Source of the DNA: Plicaturopsis crispa FD-325 SS-3
Lineage: Eukaryota; Basidiomycota; Agaricomycetes; Amylocorticiales; Amylocorticiaceae
Reading direction: 5' to 3'
Assembly: GCA_000827205.1 (NCBI GenBank)
Contig: KN832568.1
Location: forward strand, 416,659-480,658
Length of the DNA: 64,000 bases
Within the stretch, counting starts at the first letter, position 1, and each line of letters opens with the position of its first letter. The notes below the pieces were generated by a model. The model searched no databases. It saw only the letters and a program-made list of their open reading frames with translations, and was not told the DNA's origin. Shown here one piece after another: positions 35,908 to 47,198 of the stretch. Made by a program: the position numbers and the translations under genes.

Positions 35908-37115
35908 ATGTCTTTCACAACCACCGCCCGGATGTCCCGAAGTCGATACGCAGTCGCAATCGCCGGTGCGACCAGTCCCTTTGGTACGCCCCTCCCGCAC
36001 GCGCCCTGCCAATAATGCGTTACTAACATATTCGCGTCGCGTGTTGCAGGCCAAACGCTCGCCGAGACATTCCTTTCCCCCAAGAGCTACGGCGCGTTCT
36101 TCTCGCAGGTCATATGCCTCGTGGAGGAAGGCCCGGAGGACGAGGCTGCTGCGAGCGCGCTGAAGTATGTAGATAGAGGCGCGCGCGTCGAGGGCGTCGC
36201 GTATACCGCGGCCGGACGCGTTTCCCTCAAGTCCGCGTTGAATGGCGTCGACGCCGTGGTGAACGCGCTTCCCCACCAAGACTCGTCACTTGGATCCAAA
36301 TCAGATATCTTGTTCGAGGCTGCGTTGGATGCCGGAGTGACCGTGTATTTTGCAGGAGATTTTGCGGACAGGTGCGTGCCCGTCGGGTATATATGTACCT
36401 CATGGACTGATAGTCACGGTGCGCCTGGCATAGCCATCCGTCCGCTGGTCAAGACGATTTTGACGACAGCGCCTCAACGGCCGAAAGCGACACGTCCGTC
36501 GACTCAGTCGAGGAGTTCTTCCGCGAGGCCGCATCTCACAGTATCCCAGAGCCTCCTCCCGCGTCCGATTCCGACTCTACATCGTCCTTCTCGAGCGACT
36601 CGGACGACGACGAAACTCCACCTGCCCAGCCAGCCGCTCGACACAGCACACGACACGATAGCAGATGCCATGCGCTTCTCCAGCAACGCGGGAAAAGTGA
36701 GAAGGTCAAGGTCGTTCATGTGCATACCGGGATGTTTTTGGAAGATTTCGAGAGCGTGCGTACCGCGTCCAATTATCTGCCAGCGCCCAGTGTCTCAACA
36801 ATTATACTGATTTTTGGGGAAAAGTCAAATGGTTATTTCGCAGGCCCCGTCACCTCCAGATCCGACATGGCGCGGTCCATAGCGGAGCTGATAATACTAC
36901 ACGGCACACGAACAACCATTCCTGACGAGGTACGCATTGCAGGCTGTATACTCGGTGAATCGCGCGACGAGCGGACGCCAGACGAGAATGACCTCGTCAA
37001 CCCTCAAGGGTCCGTGTGGGAATGGACACAGTGTGGGCTTGCGGCGGAGGAGCTTGCGCGCAGGCAGGATCGTCACATACCGCGAAAGAGCGAACCGGCG
37101 GGAGATAGCGCATAA
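35908..37115 (+). CDS. NmrA/isoflavone-reductase-like NAD(P)-binding protein
   Basis: Starts MSFTTTARMSRSRYAVAIAG and carries the dinucleotide-binding loop AGATSPFGQTLAETFLSP, split by an intron inside the Gly motif. Further Rossmann-fold features are GVDAVVNALPHQDSSLG and GVTVYFAGDFAD. About four exons are needed: breaks after SPFG, after DFAD, and after LEDFES. The middle exon inserts a Ser/Asp/Glu-rich stretch (DDFDDSASTAESDTSVDSVE and SDSDSTSSFSSDSDDDE) of some 80 residues, unusual in this family. It is followed by KVKVVHVHTGMFLEDFES and YFAGPVTSRSDMARSIAELI, again family-like. Substrate unknown. Members bind NAD(P)H and act as reductases or as regulators (NmrA); which applies here cannot be seen. 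Intron 3 placement is the least certain part. Confidence 0.75.
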
Positions 37116-37424
37116 CCTTTGTATTATGACCCAGCGTTATGTGTGTGGCGCACACTTTAATCACGTCGCTTGAAAGCTCGACGGCCAGCGCGTTTGGTCC
37201 ATAGTTAAGGCAAGGGCTCGATTTTGGGAGCGGGATAGCACCTAATGAATATCCACGCAAAAGAAAGAAGATGAGTCGGCGGTAGGTGTATGTAGTACAA
37301 AGTACTGAATCCCCCGGTGGGCTATTTCCACGTTGTCTCCAGATCCGGGCTTCATTGGGGGTAATCCCAATGCTGTATGTGCGATATCCACCAGTCAGTG
37401 AATGACCCAGCAAGGGGCAGTACA
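37116..37424. other. Convergent intergenic region
   Basis: About 310 bases between convergent genes; presumably the two 3' untranslated regions. Nothing else recognised. Confidence 0.5.
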
Positions 37425-39014
37425 TCAACGACGTACCTCTTCTTCTCGTCGCAAGGGCTTGCCCTCTGCATCTAGATATTCGATGTCAAAGCCATCGTTA
37501 CGCAGAGATCGGAGTGGCTCCAAATCAGCCTCCGGGATGGGACTTAGGCGTATCCAGTCAAATTGCATGCGCTCGAGGGAGGCTAGGGCAGACTGCGTTG
37601 GCGGGAGCGCATTGTCCGGCATGCACCATCGTGAACGGACCATCGCAGCTAGTGCGTGCGTGTTGACCCAAAGGTCATGCAGATTCAGCACCCGCAGGTC
37701 CGGAAGGCATTCGCGATAGTCATTGGCCGCATTCTGCGTAGAATTGTTGCGGTCGAGAGCTGCAATGACTTTATCACGGAACATGGCCATGGAATCGCGG
37801 CGAGAGGCACTCTCGGTGATCTCTAGTATGCGGAGAGAAGAAAGGTGGTGCAGACATTCGATGAACTCGTCCTCCAGTATGTATATATAAGCAAGGCTGA
37901 GGCGGGTCAAATGGCAGCGCGCACGGAGGAGGAATGATAACAAGACCCCGGGAGGAAGGTCGAGTAGTTTTGAGCTGAACTGGAAATCCTGCAGAGCGGG
38001 TAGGACCAGTCGTTCGAAGAATGCGAGGCCATCTTGGGCAGAGACACGCAAAGAGCGTAGTTTTGGAGCTTCTACGGGTCCGTAGTCTGTGCTATCGTGT
38101 TTAATCATGCCGTTCAAAACGCATTCCACCAGATCTGGGACCTCCATGAGTATCTTGAGCCAATCGCAGTCAATGTAGTAGCAAACGGTCAAGTGTGTCA
38201 ATCTGCTCCATGGTAAAATGGGGGTGCGTGCCAAAAGCCCATTTAGGTTACGGTAGGACACCTTGCGCAGCCGGGGAGAGTGCTGGAAAGCCGTTTGCGT
38301 GAAGACATGTTCGTTGAACACCTGAACGGAAAGCGAGTCCAGGGACGTGAAAAGTTTGGATTTTCCGTAGCAGATCTCTCTAGGAATGTGGGGGACCGTG
38401 AGATCAAGATGCGTCCAGCGCGCCGCATGGGCCATTATGAAGGCTGCAAGCTCTGGCAGGTGAGGGTCCGTGCGTATCGAATATTTCGCTGTCAGCGTCA
38501 AGGGGACATTTCCGGAACGCTGAAGCCAAAATTCCGACGCAGGAATCTGCGGACGATGGTCGCGATTGTTGCTGACAAGGTACGCTGACGCCCAAAGGTG
38601 TGGGGTTGATACGGCGACCTGCCACCATTTCCGACATACACCGCCTAGTCGCAAGACAGCAACATGTATATCGGCGGCTTCTTCTGGAAGACACTCGACG
38701 AATATGTGAGAGAGCAACTCGTTGGGGAACCGCCGAAATGGTGACAAGAGGCTAGCATTGACATCCAAGCGTCTTCGGAGGTTTTGTTGCTCGCACGCAA
38801 GCTGAGCGAGGATTTGCTCGAACCGATCCATTTCAGCTTCGACGATGGACAGGTTTGCTGCTGCATCGAGGCTATCTTGCCGTATGCGGAGGATGTCCAC
38901 TCCCGATGGCACTTCGTTGGTCAGGAGGAGATCATGGAAAGCCTGACGGTGGTCTGGAAGTGGAGGTCGTTCCGGTACGACGGTCGTTCCACAGTTCCTG
39001 CACGAATCATGCAT
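37425..39014 (-). CDS. F-box/leucine-rich-repeat protein
   Basis: Single exon, 529 residues. An N-terminal CxxC pair (DSCRNCGTTVVPER) is followed by a coiled coil (residues about 55-85: DRFEQILAQLACEQQNLRRR). The F-box is FRRFPNELLSHIFVECLPEE near residue 92, with the usual WKKVALSTPxLW-type end (KWWQVAVSTPHLWAS). After it come irregular leucine-rich segments (RKVSYRNLNGLL; LRSLRVSAQDGLAF; LRILEITESA). This architecture is typical of the large F-box family of agaricomycetes, whose members bring targets to an SCF ubiquitin ligase. The target cannot be inferred. It ends GKPLRREEEVRR. Confidence 0.9.
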   Translation of the reverse strand: MHDSCRNCGTTVVPERPPLPDHRQAFHDLLLTNEVPSGVDILRIRQDSLDAAANLSIVEAEMDRFEQILAQLACEQQNLRRRLDVNASLLSPFRRFPNELLSHIFVECLPEEAADIHVAVLRLGGVCRKWWQVAVSTPHLWASAYLVSNNRDHRPQIPASEFWLQRSGNVPLTLTAKYSIRTDPHLPELAAFIMAHAARWTHLDLTVPHIPREICYGKSKLFTSLDSLSVQVFNEHVFTQTAFQHSPRLRKVSYRNLNGLLARTPILPWSRLTHLTVCYYIDCDWLKILMEVPDLVECVLNGMIKHDSTDYGPVEAPKLRSLRVSAQDGLAFFERLVLPALQDFQFSSKLLDLPPGVLLSFLLRARCHLTRLSLAYIYILEDEFIECLHHLSSLRILEITESASRRDSMAMFRDKVIAALDRNNSTQNAANDYRECLPDLRVLNLHDLWVNTHALAAMVRSRWCMPDNALPPTQSALASLERMQFDWIRLSPIPEADLEPLRSLRNDGFDIEYLDAEGKPLRREEEVRR

Positions 39015-39401
39015 GGCTAATACATATGCATCATATGTTCACAAACGTGAGCATAGGATCTGTACTAGGGAAACCGACGGAGAAACTTACTTAAGTGTGT
39101 CTTCGTAGTTCCTGCAACCTCTCGGACTCGGATGCCCTGGTACACCCTTGGACCTGAAATGAAATACCGTCAGAAAGAAAGAAAATTGAGGATGACCGGT
39201 TTGAACTACTCACAATGCGTCGCCGAGGACTTAAAGTCTACAAAAATAAGTTCCCACGGTCAGTAAAGCCAGGGATCGTATACAGCAGTAAACAATCGCA
39301 TACTGATTTGCTTATACTATTACTACCTGCAGATACGTTGTGTATACGTCCTCATTTCACTCACCTTCACCCTATTTCACCTCTGAATAAGCGTATTCAC
39401 C
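39015..39401. other. Divergent intergenic region
   Basis: About 390 bases between the divergent F-box and VPS51 genes, probably holding both promoters. It has a CACC/TCACC-rich run near 39355-39400 just before the VPS51 ATG. No gene seen. Confidence 0.5.
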
Positions 39402-40191
39402 ATGTCTCAAAGTGCCGAGTCTTCACGGCCGTCATCGCCACGGAAAACGATACCGAGACCTCTGACTTCCCCGCTTCGACCCTCGTCGCCGCTACCGGTA
39501 TCTGCTGCTGCTGCCCTGTCCCCGTCAGCGCGACGTGCTTCGACGACGATGCCCACTACGCCGCCGCCGCCGCCAGGAGAGCAGCGCTCGAAAACGCGTG
39601 CGCGCGACCTTCTGAGGAAGCACTATGGCTTGGGAGTCGGTCCGCCCACACCACTTCCAGGGAAACAGCTGGACCCGATGGATTTAGGTGCGCGTTGTCT
39701 CAATTTCTCTCGGTCATTCGTGCTGCTAATTCCGGTGTGTTGACGGAAAGATTCTCCCGCATTTGACGCGAGGTCGTACTACGAGCAACTGATAACAACG
39801 TCGACATTGCCCACCCTGCTGAAACGAGAGAACGAGCTTTCGCATGGTGAGTCTTGGACCTTGACGAAATACTTGACTGCTCAACGTGAGTATCATATTA
39901 GAGATACGACAACTAGATAGTGATAGACAATCACTCGTTTACAACCACCACCACGAATTAATTGCAGCAAGCGATACCATAGCGGCGGTGCGAGACCTGT
40001 TGCATTATGATTCCACGGTCGTAGTTACTGATAAATCATTCTTGCAGATGAAAACGCGTGCGGAAAGTCTGGACGGAGAGCTTGACTTGCTGAAAGCAGC
40101 GTTCTCTGAAATTTCCCGCTTAGGTGCCGAAGTCGCTATTGAGCAGTCCTCTGAGCCACGTCGAAGAGAAGACAACACGTCGGAGTCATGA
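39402..40191 (+). CDS. VPS51: GARP/EARP tethering complex subunit VPS51
   Basis: Four exons. A disordered Ser/Pro-rich N-terminus leads into RARDLLRKHYGLGVGPPTPL, then DSPAFDARSYYEQLITTSTL, PTLLKRENELSHEIRQLDSD and QSLVYNHHHELIAASDTIAA, then MKTRAESLDGELDLLKAAFS. These are the Vps51 landmarks (RxLLxxYYGL; LDxDSPxFDxxxY; LLxxENELxxEIRQLDSDxQxLVYENYxKFIxAxDTI). The protein is short (about 200 residues), as in yeast, while animal versions are much longer. VPS51 joins Vps52-54 to tether endosome-derived vesicles at the Golgi. An intron between TIAA and MKTR must be removed; read through, it adds about 21 residues. Confidence 0.9.
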
Positions 40192-40430
40192 CCCTTACGT
40201 GCGTGAAGTTTCTCTTGCAGCAAGCTATACCACTAAACCACCGTAGCATTCACGAGTCGAGACATGGGCGCGCTATGCAAGTCTGCTACATCTCCGAGAC
40301 GCTGTACAACACGGACTATCCCAAATAACCTGCATTACATATACCAATATCAAAAGGAAAGGACATTACATCGTGGATACATTCTCAAATAATCAATAGA
40401 TAGGCCTTAAAACACACTCGGGTCCCTGAG

Positions 40431-41479
40431 TCAACGTGCGGGCACCAGAAACTCTGGCTGCCAGTTTGCTCCGAGACGGTGCGATAGTTTGGTGATCACG
40501 ATTTCGGGCCCGTCAATGCCCATCGAGCCGTCGGGACGCATGCCGATCGCCCAGTTCTCGTACCCCCGCTCGACGGCTACATTTCGCGACTAGCGATGGA
40601 AGAATAAGAATCGCGCGCGTCAGAAGTGAGAGCGCAGCAACATACCTTTATGTCCTGCGTGAACTTCATTATGGCCTTCGCGACCCGTGCGAGCACCAGG
40701 TCGCGGTCGACGTTGCCCTTGTCCGTAGCAATTCGCACCGAAAGCGGGTCCGAGCTATACCCCGGCCACTGCATGCCCTCACATCAGCGCGGCGCATCAT
40801 ACGTGCCATGAAAGACGACTGACCAAGATACGGATAGTGATCTGTCTGCTATAGTCGTCCGCGGCCTGCACCACCGGCGGGCCCGCCAGGCGCTCAGGCC
40901 TCGACGAGATGACCTCGCGGACACTGACGCCCGGCGCGGACGCCGTGAGCTTCTGGAACAGGATGCGCGGCAGGTGCGGCACCGTCGGCGCGTAGCCGCT
41001 GTAGTACCCCTTGGTCTCGGAGAAACGCGGCTGCGGGACGCGCGTCAGCGGCCGCAGGGCGCTGTTAGCGTGCGGCGGGAGGTCGGAGAGCGAGGGCCGC
41101 CGCGCGTGAGCGCGCTGGGAGTGGGTGCGCGCGCGAGTGGAGACGAGCGGGCTCGGTGGGGGCGAAGTGTACGCGTGCGACAGGTGCATCGTGGACGCAT
41201 GCTTGCGGGGTGGGCGGGGCGTGCTCAGGGAGGAGGTGGCGTACGGGTGGGGGTATGGGTAAGGGTAGGGGGTCTGTTCCCGAGGGCGTCAGACTATGGC
41301 ACGCAGACAGGAATAAGGACACGCACATATGGGCGGCTTGGGCCGAGGGCATGGGCGATCGACGAGGAGGAGGAGGAAGGGGAGACGGGGGGCGCCGGCG
41401 CGTGTCTCGGGGTCGAATAGTTAGTGTAATGATAGTAGTCGTTCGCCGGGAAGGCCATCCGGTGGTCGTAGGCGCTCAT
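40431..41479 (-). CDS. Pro/Ser-rich protein with conserved C-terminal domain, unknown function
   Basis: Four exons. The N-terminal half is low complexity (MSAYDHRMAFPANDYYHYTN; PYPYPYPHPYATSS; Pro/Arg-rich). A compact C-terminal part begins near PRILFQKLTASAPGVSVREV and continues TIRILWPGYSSDPLSVRIAT, then DKGNVDRDLVLARVAKAIMK, FTQDIK, then VERGYENWAIGMRPDGSMGI, ending VITKLSHRLGANWQPEFLVPAR. Periodic hydrophobics suggest a folded domain of about 130 residues. I have seen this arrangement in basidiomycete hypothetical proteins but know no function. The first intron was placed with the acceptor at ...gggaacag, because other acceptors in this stretch meet a stop. Confidence 0.7.
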
Positions 41480-41826
41480 AACTCGATCAACGAGAGTAGA
41501 GAGAAACTAGGGAAAATCCGAAAAAAAGAGGGTCGACGGGGTTGTTGTTGAGAGCCATTTTGAAAGCGACGCTCGGTTTTATCGTCGGCGGGTGGCATTG
41601 ACGGGGTAACCTCGCCCTTTGTGCCACTCGGGCGGCGCGCAATGCAACAAAGCGGAGTGGCGCATTCAAGAGCGCCCTTGAGCAAAAGGCGGGTGAAAGG
41701 GAGAACGGACAGATAAAGCACCGTCAAAGCTTGGGCTGTATTTGCTGACCGAGGTGAGATACAGTTACATTTTACAGATTCACGTACATGTACACATTTT
41801 TGAATTTAGATTCCTTTCGTATTGTT
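41480..41826. other. Intergenic region
   Basis: About 350 bases, the upstream region of the Pro-rich protein gene and the 3' flank of the DUF427 gene. No feature recognised. Confidence 0.5.
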
Positions 41827-42727
41827 TCACGTTCTCGCCTGTTTCTTCCCGTCGACCCAGACGTCAACCTTTTCGTCATAGAATGCGACGTATCCTTTGA
41901 TGCTTTCGCATTCCGGTAGTGGAGCGCGGTACCACCACACGACGTCGCGGATCGTTTGCCCGTCGGGCAAGTGGACATCATAGTAATTGGCCACACCCTT
42001 CAGATTGCAGCATCAGAGTAAGTCGAAATTACAGAGATGGGGACTTACCTTGTACGGGCATTGGGTAGTGAGCGCGGAAGGCACAAGGAGATCGAGGCGG
42101 CAGTCTGTCTTTGGGATGTACGTGCGTACGGGAAGGCTGGTTTCGAACAGTAGCTTCGGCTTGACAGTACGGGCGACTTCAATGCCATTCACTTCCACGC
42201 GGACCTCCCGTGCAGATTGTAGCACGTCCACCCGCTGAAGGACATGTCGTGAGCTGGTCAAAAGGTAACCATTGCGTATCAAGCATTGAAACGCACCTTG
42301 TATGGATCCTTGGGATGTACGAAGACTTCCTCCTCCTCTTCGAACCATGCGTCCATAGCGCCGAACATGATTTTGAGTAGTCCCGCTAGCGCATGATCAC
42401 CGTCGTACTTGACCACGGACGATGGTGCGTGGCGACTCCCGACGACGAGATTGTACACCGTGCCCTCGTCGGAGGAGCCAGATCCAGTCGACTGCAGGTA
42501 TTTCTCTGGGAGATCCTGATGCCCGAAGAAATAAACCGGATAGTAAGGTTTCTCCCATCTATGAGCACGAGCAGACTCGTAAGGATATCGATGCAACCGC
42601 AGTGCGACATTTCGTCCGCTCACACGAGCCGCGCTTCGCAAGTATCGACGACAAATGTGCCATTGAAAAGGACTCGGACGCGTTTTGGGGTGGACTCGAT
42701 GTGCAGTTGACCGGAAGGGGGTTTCAT
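41827..42727 (-). CDS. DUF427 domain protein with two repeats
   Basis: Spliced from four exons; starts MKPPSGQLHIESTPKRVRVL and ends VDVWVDGKKQART. Two DUF427-like units are visible. The first is RVRVLFNGTFVVDTCEARLV followed by WEKPYYPVYFFGHQDLPEKY. The second is EVRVEVNGIEVARTVKPKLL followed by FETSLPVRTYIPKTDCRL, CPYKGVANYYDVHLPDGQTI, VVWWYRAPLPECESIKGYVA and FYDEKVDVWVDG. An acidic patch (WFEEEEEVFVHPKDPYK) lies between them. DUF427 proteins are a widespread family of unknown biochemical role with a small beta-rich fold. The stop follows ARTGA; a longer frame on the track is a shadow. Confidence 0.88.
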
Positions 42728-43265
42728 GGTGGTGGCCAGAGGAAAGCGATCGACAGCACAGTACTCAAGTACCCCGGTTCGTTCAAGTGGTCCGCAAGAG
42801 ACTGTGACATGGTTCCGAGGCCGCGGGGAAGTCTTATGTAAATCTCAGCCACTCAGCGATATCTGACGGGTTCAGCTGCAGTTCAGCGGCGGAACCGATC
42901 TTGCAAAGTACTGTATACACCAAAACCGTTGTCTTAAGACTTCCAGGAACGCCTATTACTAGCGGGTGATTCGGTAAGCAGTAAAGTTCGGGACCGCATT
43001 GATGTCTCCAGGCTCAACAAGATGCAGCTATGGCTCTTAGCGGCAGCGACGACCTTGGGCTGCGAAAGAAATGACTCAAATATCCAGTGCACTCCAACGA
43101 AAACAGAGGACCTGAACTCAAGGCACGGGGCAATGCAGTACGAGTCGTTCCTGACCTCTTCGGTGCCGAGTCTTGCATTTTCTCCTATGTATTGCGCGAC
43201 GTACTTCAACCTTACCAGTTACAACCTACTTTTCCCTACCCGCTCAGTGGTAAATTCTAGCAATC
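42728..43265. promoter_or_regulatory. Divergent region with elongation factor 2 promoter
   Basis: About 540 bases between the DUF427 and EF2 starts. The last 70 bases before the EF2 ATG are pyrimidine-rich (around 43205-43250), as expected for the leader of a highly expressed translation gene. The stretch ctacccgctcagTGG just before the ATG could be the end of a leader intron. Confidence 0.5.
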
Positions 43266-46064
43266 ATGGTCAATTTCACCGTCGACGAGATCCGCCAGCT
43301 TATGGACAAGCCAACAAACATCCGTAACATGACTGTTATTGCCCATGGTGCGTCAATATCAACCACGCGTAGAGCGCGTCCACTGAACAAGTTCTACAGT
43401 TGATCACGGAAAATCTACACTCACCGACTCGCTCGTCTCTAAAGCCGGCATCATCTCTAGTGCAAAGGCCGGCGATGCATTGTTTATGGACAACCGACCC
43501 GATGAGAAAGAGCGCGGCATCACCATAAAGTCGACCGCCGTATCTATGTACTTCGGGATCGACAAAGAAGATGTCTCTGCTATCAAGCAGAAGACTGACG
43601 GTGCGTTATTATTATTATTCTCGCCGTAGAGCTTCGGGCTGATAGTCCACAGGCAGCGATTTTTTGATCAACTTGATTGACTCCCCCGGTCACGTCGATT
43701 TCTCTTCGGAAGTCACCGCGGCTCTCCGTGTTACCGACGGAGCCCTCGTCGTCGTCGACTGCGTAGAAGGTGTCTGCGTGCAGACCGAGACCGTCCTTCG
43801 CCAAGCCCTCACTGAGCGCATTAAGCCTGTTGTCGTTATCAACAAGGTCGATCGTGCGCTCCTCGAGCTGCAAGTGACGAAGGAGGACCTTTACCAGTCC
43901 TTCCAGCGTACCATCGAGAGCGTCAACGTCGTGATCTCAACGTACAATGACGAGGCTCTTGGTGATGTACAAGTTTACCCCGAGCAGGGTACCGTCGCTT
44001 TCTCTTCCGGTCTACACGGATGGGGCTTCACCCTCCGACAATTTGCTGCGCGTTACTCGAAGAAGTTCGGCGTGGACAAGGAGATGATGATGACGAAGCT
44101 GTGGGGCGACAACTACTTCAACCCGGCCACGCGCAAGTGGTCATCCAACGGTGTCGATAACGATGGCAAGCCCCTCGAACGTGCTTTCAACATGTTCGTT
44201 CTCGACCCCATCTTCAAAATCTTCGACGCCGTCATGAACGCGAAAAAGGAGCAGCTGGTACCCATCCTTGACAAACTCGACGTCAAACTCACAGCGGGAG
44301 AGCGTGATTTCACAGGCAAAGCTCTCCTCAAGGTCGTCATGCGCAAATTCCTTCCCGCCGGCGACTCGCTCCTGGAGATGATCGTTCTCAACCTCCCCTC
44401 CCCCACCACCGCTCAGAGATACCGTGTCGAGAGCCTTTACGAAGGACCTATGGACGACGAGTCTGCTATCGGCATACGCGACTGCGACCCGAAAGCTCCC
44501 CTCGTTGTGTACATATCCAAGATGGTGCCCACATCCGACAAGGGCCGTTTCTACGCTTTCGGTCGCGTCTTCTCCGGCACCGTCCGCTCCGGACCCAAAT
44601 ACCGTATTCAGGGCCCGAACTACATTCCTGGACAGAAGGGAGACCTTTTCATCAAGTCCGTGCAGCGCATCGTGCTCATGATGGGTGGCGGCGTCAATCC
44701 CCTCGAGGACTGCCCCGCAGGTAACATCATCGGTTTGGTCGGTGTTGACCAGTTCCTGCTGAAGAGCGGTACGATCACGAGCTCCGAGACCGCGCACAAC
44801 ATGAAGGTCATGAAGTTCTCCGTGTCTCCCGTCGTGCAGGTCGCTGTCGAGGTTAAGAACGCCGCCGACCTCCCGAAACTTGTCGAGGGCCTCAAGCGGC
44901 TGTCGAAGTCCGACCCTTGTGTCCAGGCTTGGGTGAACGAGTCTGGTGAGCACATCGTCGCTGGTGCAGGAGAGCTCCACTTGGAGATCTGCTTGAAGGT
45001 ATGGCATCCTCCATCATCGTAGGCGTTCAGATGTTAACAAAACATCAAATATCAGGATCTCATCGACGACCACGCCGGTGTACCTCTCAAGATTTCCGAC
45101 CCCGTCGTCGGATACCGCGAGACCGTCAAAGCGGAATCCTCTATTGTCGCCCTTTCGAAATCGCAAAACAAGCACAGCCGCCTCTATGTCACGGCGCAGC
45201 CTCTCGACGACGAGCTCTCGCTTGCAATTGAGTCCGGCAAGGTCAGCTCCCGCGACGATTTCAAGGCGCGCGCTCGTGTTCTCGCAGACGAGTACGGCTG
45301 GGATGTCACCGATGCGAGGAAAATCTGGTGTTTCGGCCCGGATACCACTGGACCCAACGTGCTCGTCGATGTCACGAAGGGTGTGCAGTACTTGCATGAA
45401 ATCAAGGACTCGTGTATTGCTGGATTTCAGTGGGCAACGAAGGAAGGTGTCTGCGCTGAGGAGACTATGCGTGGTGTTCGTTTCAACATCATCGATGTGA
45501 CGGTACGCGCATGGCTGGGAATTAAGTTTTCCTGTAACTTACGATTATGGCCTGTAGCTCCACAGCGATTCCATCCATCGTGGTAGTGGTCAAATCATGC
45601 CTGCCTGTCGTCGCGTCTGCTACGCAGCATGCCTGCTCGCGACGCCCGGTATCCAGGAGCCTGTCTACCTCGGTCTGTCCGAGCCCACTCCGTTTCTTGC
45701 ACGCTCACTAATTCTTGTTTTTGCAGTCGAGATCCAGTGCCCTGAAAACGCTATCGGCGGCATCTACTCATGTCTCAACAAGCGCCGGGGACAGGTGTTC
45801 AGCGAGGAGCAGAGGGTCGGAACGCCCATGTTCACCGTGAAGGCGTACCTCCCCGTCTCGGAGTCCTTCGGCTTCAACGGAGAGCTCCGTCAGCACACGG
45901 CGGGACAAGCCTTCCCCCAAGCCGTGTTCGACCACTGGGAGCTGATGAACGGCACGCCCCTCGAGAAGGGAAGCAAGCTCGAGGAGCTTGTCAGGAGCAT
46001 CCGGGTGCGCAAGGGTCTTAAGCCCGATATCCCCGCTCTCGACACATACTACGACAAGCTGTAG
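43266..46064 (+). CDS. EFT1: Translation elongation factor 2
   Basis: The N-terminus [20 protein letters not shown] leads to the GTPase P-loop [20 protein letters not shown], split by an intron. Switch and G motifs follow: [35 protein letters not shown] and [15 protein letters not shown]. Domain IV contains the diphthamide loop [18 protein letters not shown], with the modified His in the usual IHRG context. The end is [10 protein letters not shown], the EF2 terminus. EF2 catalyses ribosomal translocation with GTP in the cytosol and is the target of diphtheria-type toxins through diphthamide. About six exons with short introns: after IAH, after TDG, after ICLK, after IIDVT and near PVYL. Codon use is strongly biased, as expected for a highly expressed gene. 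Length is about 840 residues, normal for EF2. Confidence 0.97.
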
Positions 46065-46394
46065 TCCTCTCCGCTTATCCATCCCTCGGTTGGAGATGTG
46101 TTACGAGTGTTACGACTCTTACGAGCGGTCACGATAGTGTTGTATGAGTTGCATTACCTTATTATCTTTCCCTTGCACATTGCACAATTCAACTTATATC
46201 ATCTGTACCGTACTGCGATCATTGTGTATTTATCTCGTATATATCGGTTGTACTACGGATCGGCGTCCACTCTGTCTGGTCTGCATCTATACTACACTTG
46301 GACGAGGTGGGGGACGGCAAGAGGACCGTGACGGTGGCGCGCAATGGTTTGCAGTGAAAGTCTAAGATGATCGGGCCGCGGGCCCCTTATGTAC
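46065..46394. other. Intergenic region
   Basis: 3' flank of EF2 and left flank of the foldback element, including the left copy of its target-site duplication (46386-46394). No gene seen. Confidence 0.5.
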
Positions 46395-46688
46395 CAGCCT
46401 CCAAACCAGGCGCGGGGTGCGGTCAGTAAATACGAGAGCGCGATGGTTGTACTAGTTAGCGTTGAATACACGGTTTCCCGCCACTCGCGCGACCCCGCCA
46501 CATAACAAACAACCCCATACTAAACCTTAATTCTGACTGACCGCACCCCAACGCCTGGCAAAACATTGCGTTGGTCGTGTTTGGCTTCTCCGGGAAACGG
46601 CCGGCAATTTCCAAATGTATCGACCGCGTATGAGGCGCGCAATGCGCGCCGCACGCGTCGCGGCATAGGCGTCGCGCACAAGTGGCAT
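46395..46688 (+). repeat. Foldback arm 1
   Basis: Left arm of the foldback element, starting CAGCCTCC. It is the reverse complement of 46905-47198. A nested inverted repeat around CCAGGCG...GGGTGCGGTCAG runs from about 46406 to 46558. Confidence 0.9.
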
Positions 46689-46904
46689 CGTGTGTTTCGA
46701 GTATAGTAAAATACAAGCAAAGTAGGATCCATGCTCAGTGCCCCCAATACACATCTTTTCGAGCATCCCCACTCCGAACGTTAGTTAAGCTCGGCACTCG
46801 CGGTTGCGCGTGGTCTTTTCAGTGCCGCAATGCCGTCGAGCTCGCCAGCGGGCGACACAGATTGTAATTTGACGTCGCTGCTCAAGCGCCGTGCATGCGG
46901 TAGC

Positions 46905-47198
46905 ATGCCACTTGTGCGCGACGCCTATGCCGCGACGCGTGCGGCGCGCATTGCGCGCCTCATACGCGGTCGATACATTTGGAAATTGCCGGCCGTTTCC
47001 CGGAGAAGCCAAACACGACCAACGCAATGTTTTGCCAGGCGTTGGGGTGCGGTCAGTCAGAATTAAGGTTTAGTATGGGGTTGTTTGTTATGTGGCGGGG
47101 TCGCGCGAGTGGCGGGAAACCGTGTATTCAACGCTAACTAGTACAACCATCGCGCTCTCGTATTTACTGACCGCACCCCGCGCCTGGTTTGGAGGCTG
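46905..47198 (-). repeat. Foldback arm 2
   Basis: Right arm of the foldback element, equal in length to arm 1 and, by eye, identical to it as reverse complement, ending GGAGGCTG next to the second target-site copy. Confidence 0.9.

Noticed and set aside
44141-45007. 288-residue minus-strand ORF over EF2
   Set aside because: Antisense shadow of a strongly codon-biased gene.
46740-46810. Partial resemblance to 5S rRNA (GCATCCC..CCGAAC..AGTTAAGC) in the foldback spacer
   Set aside because: Only about 25 bases look similar and no GGTGACC-type box C follows; not enough to call an RNA gene or a 5S-derived element.
46456-47066. Same open frame on opposite strands in the two foldback arms
   Set aside because: It is a by-product of the palindrome; the frame has no domain and no codon bias.
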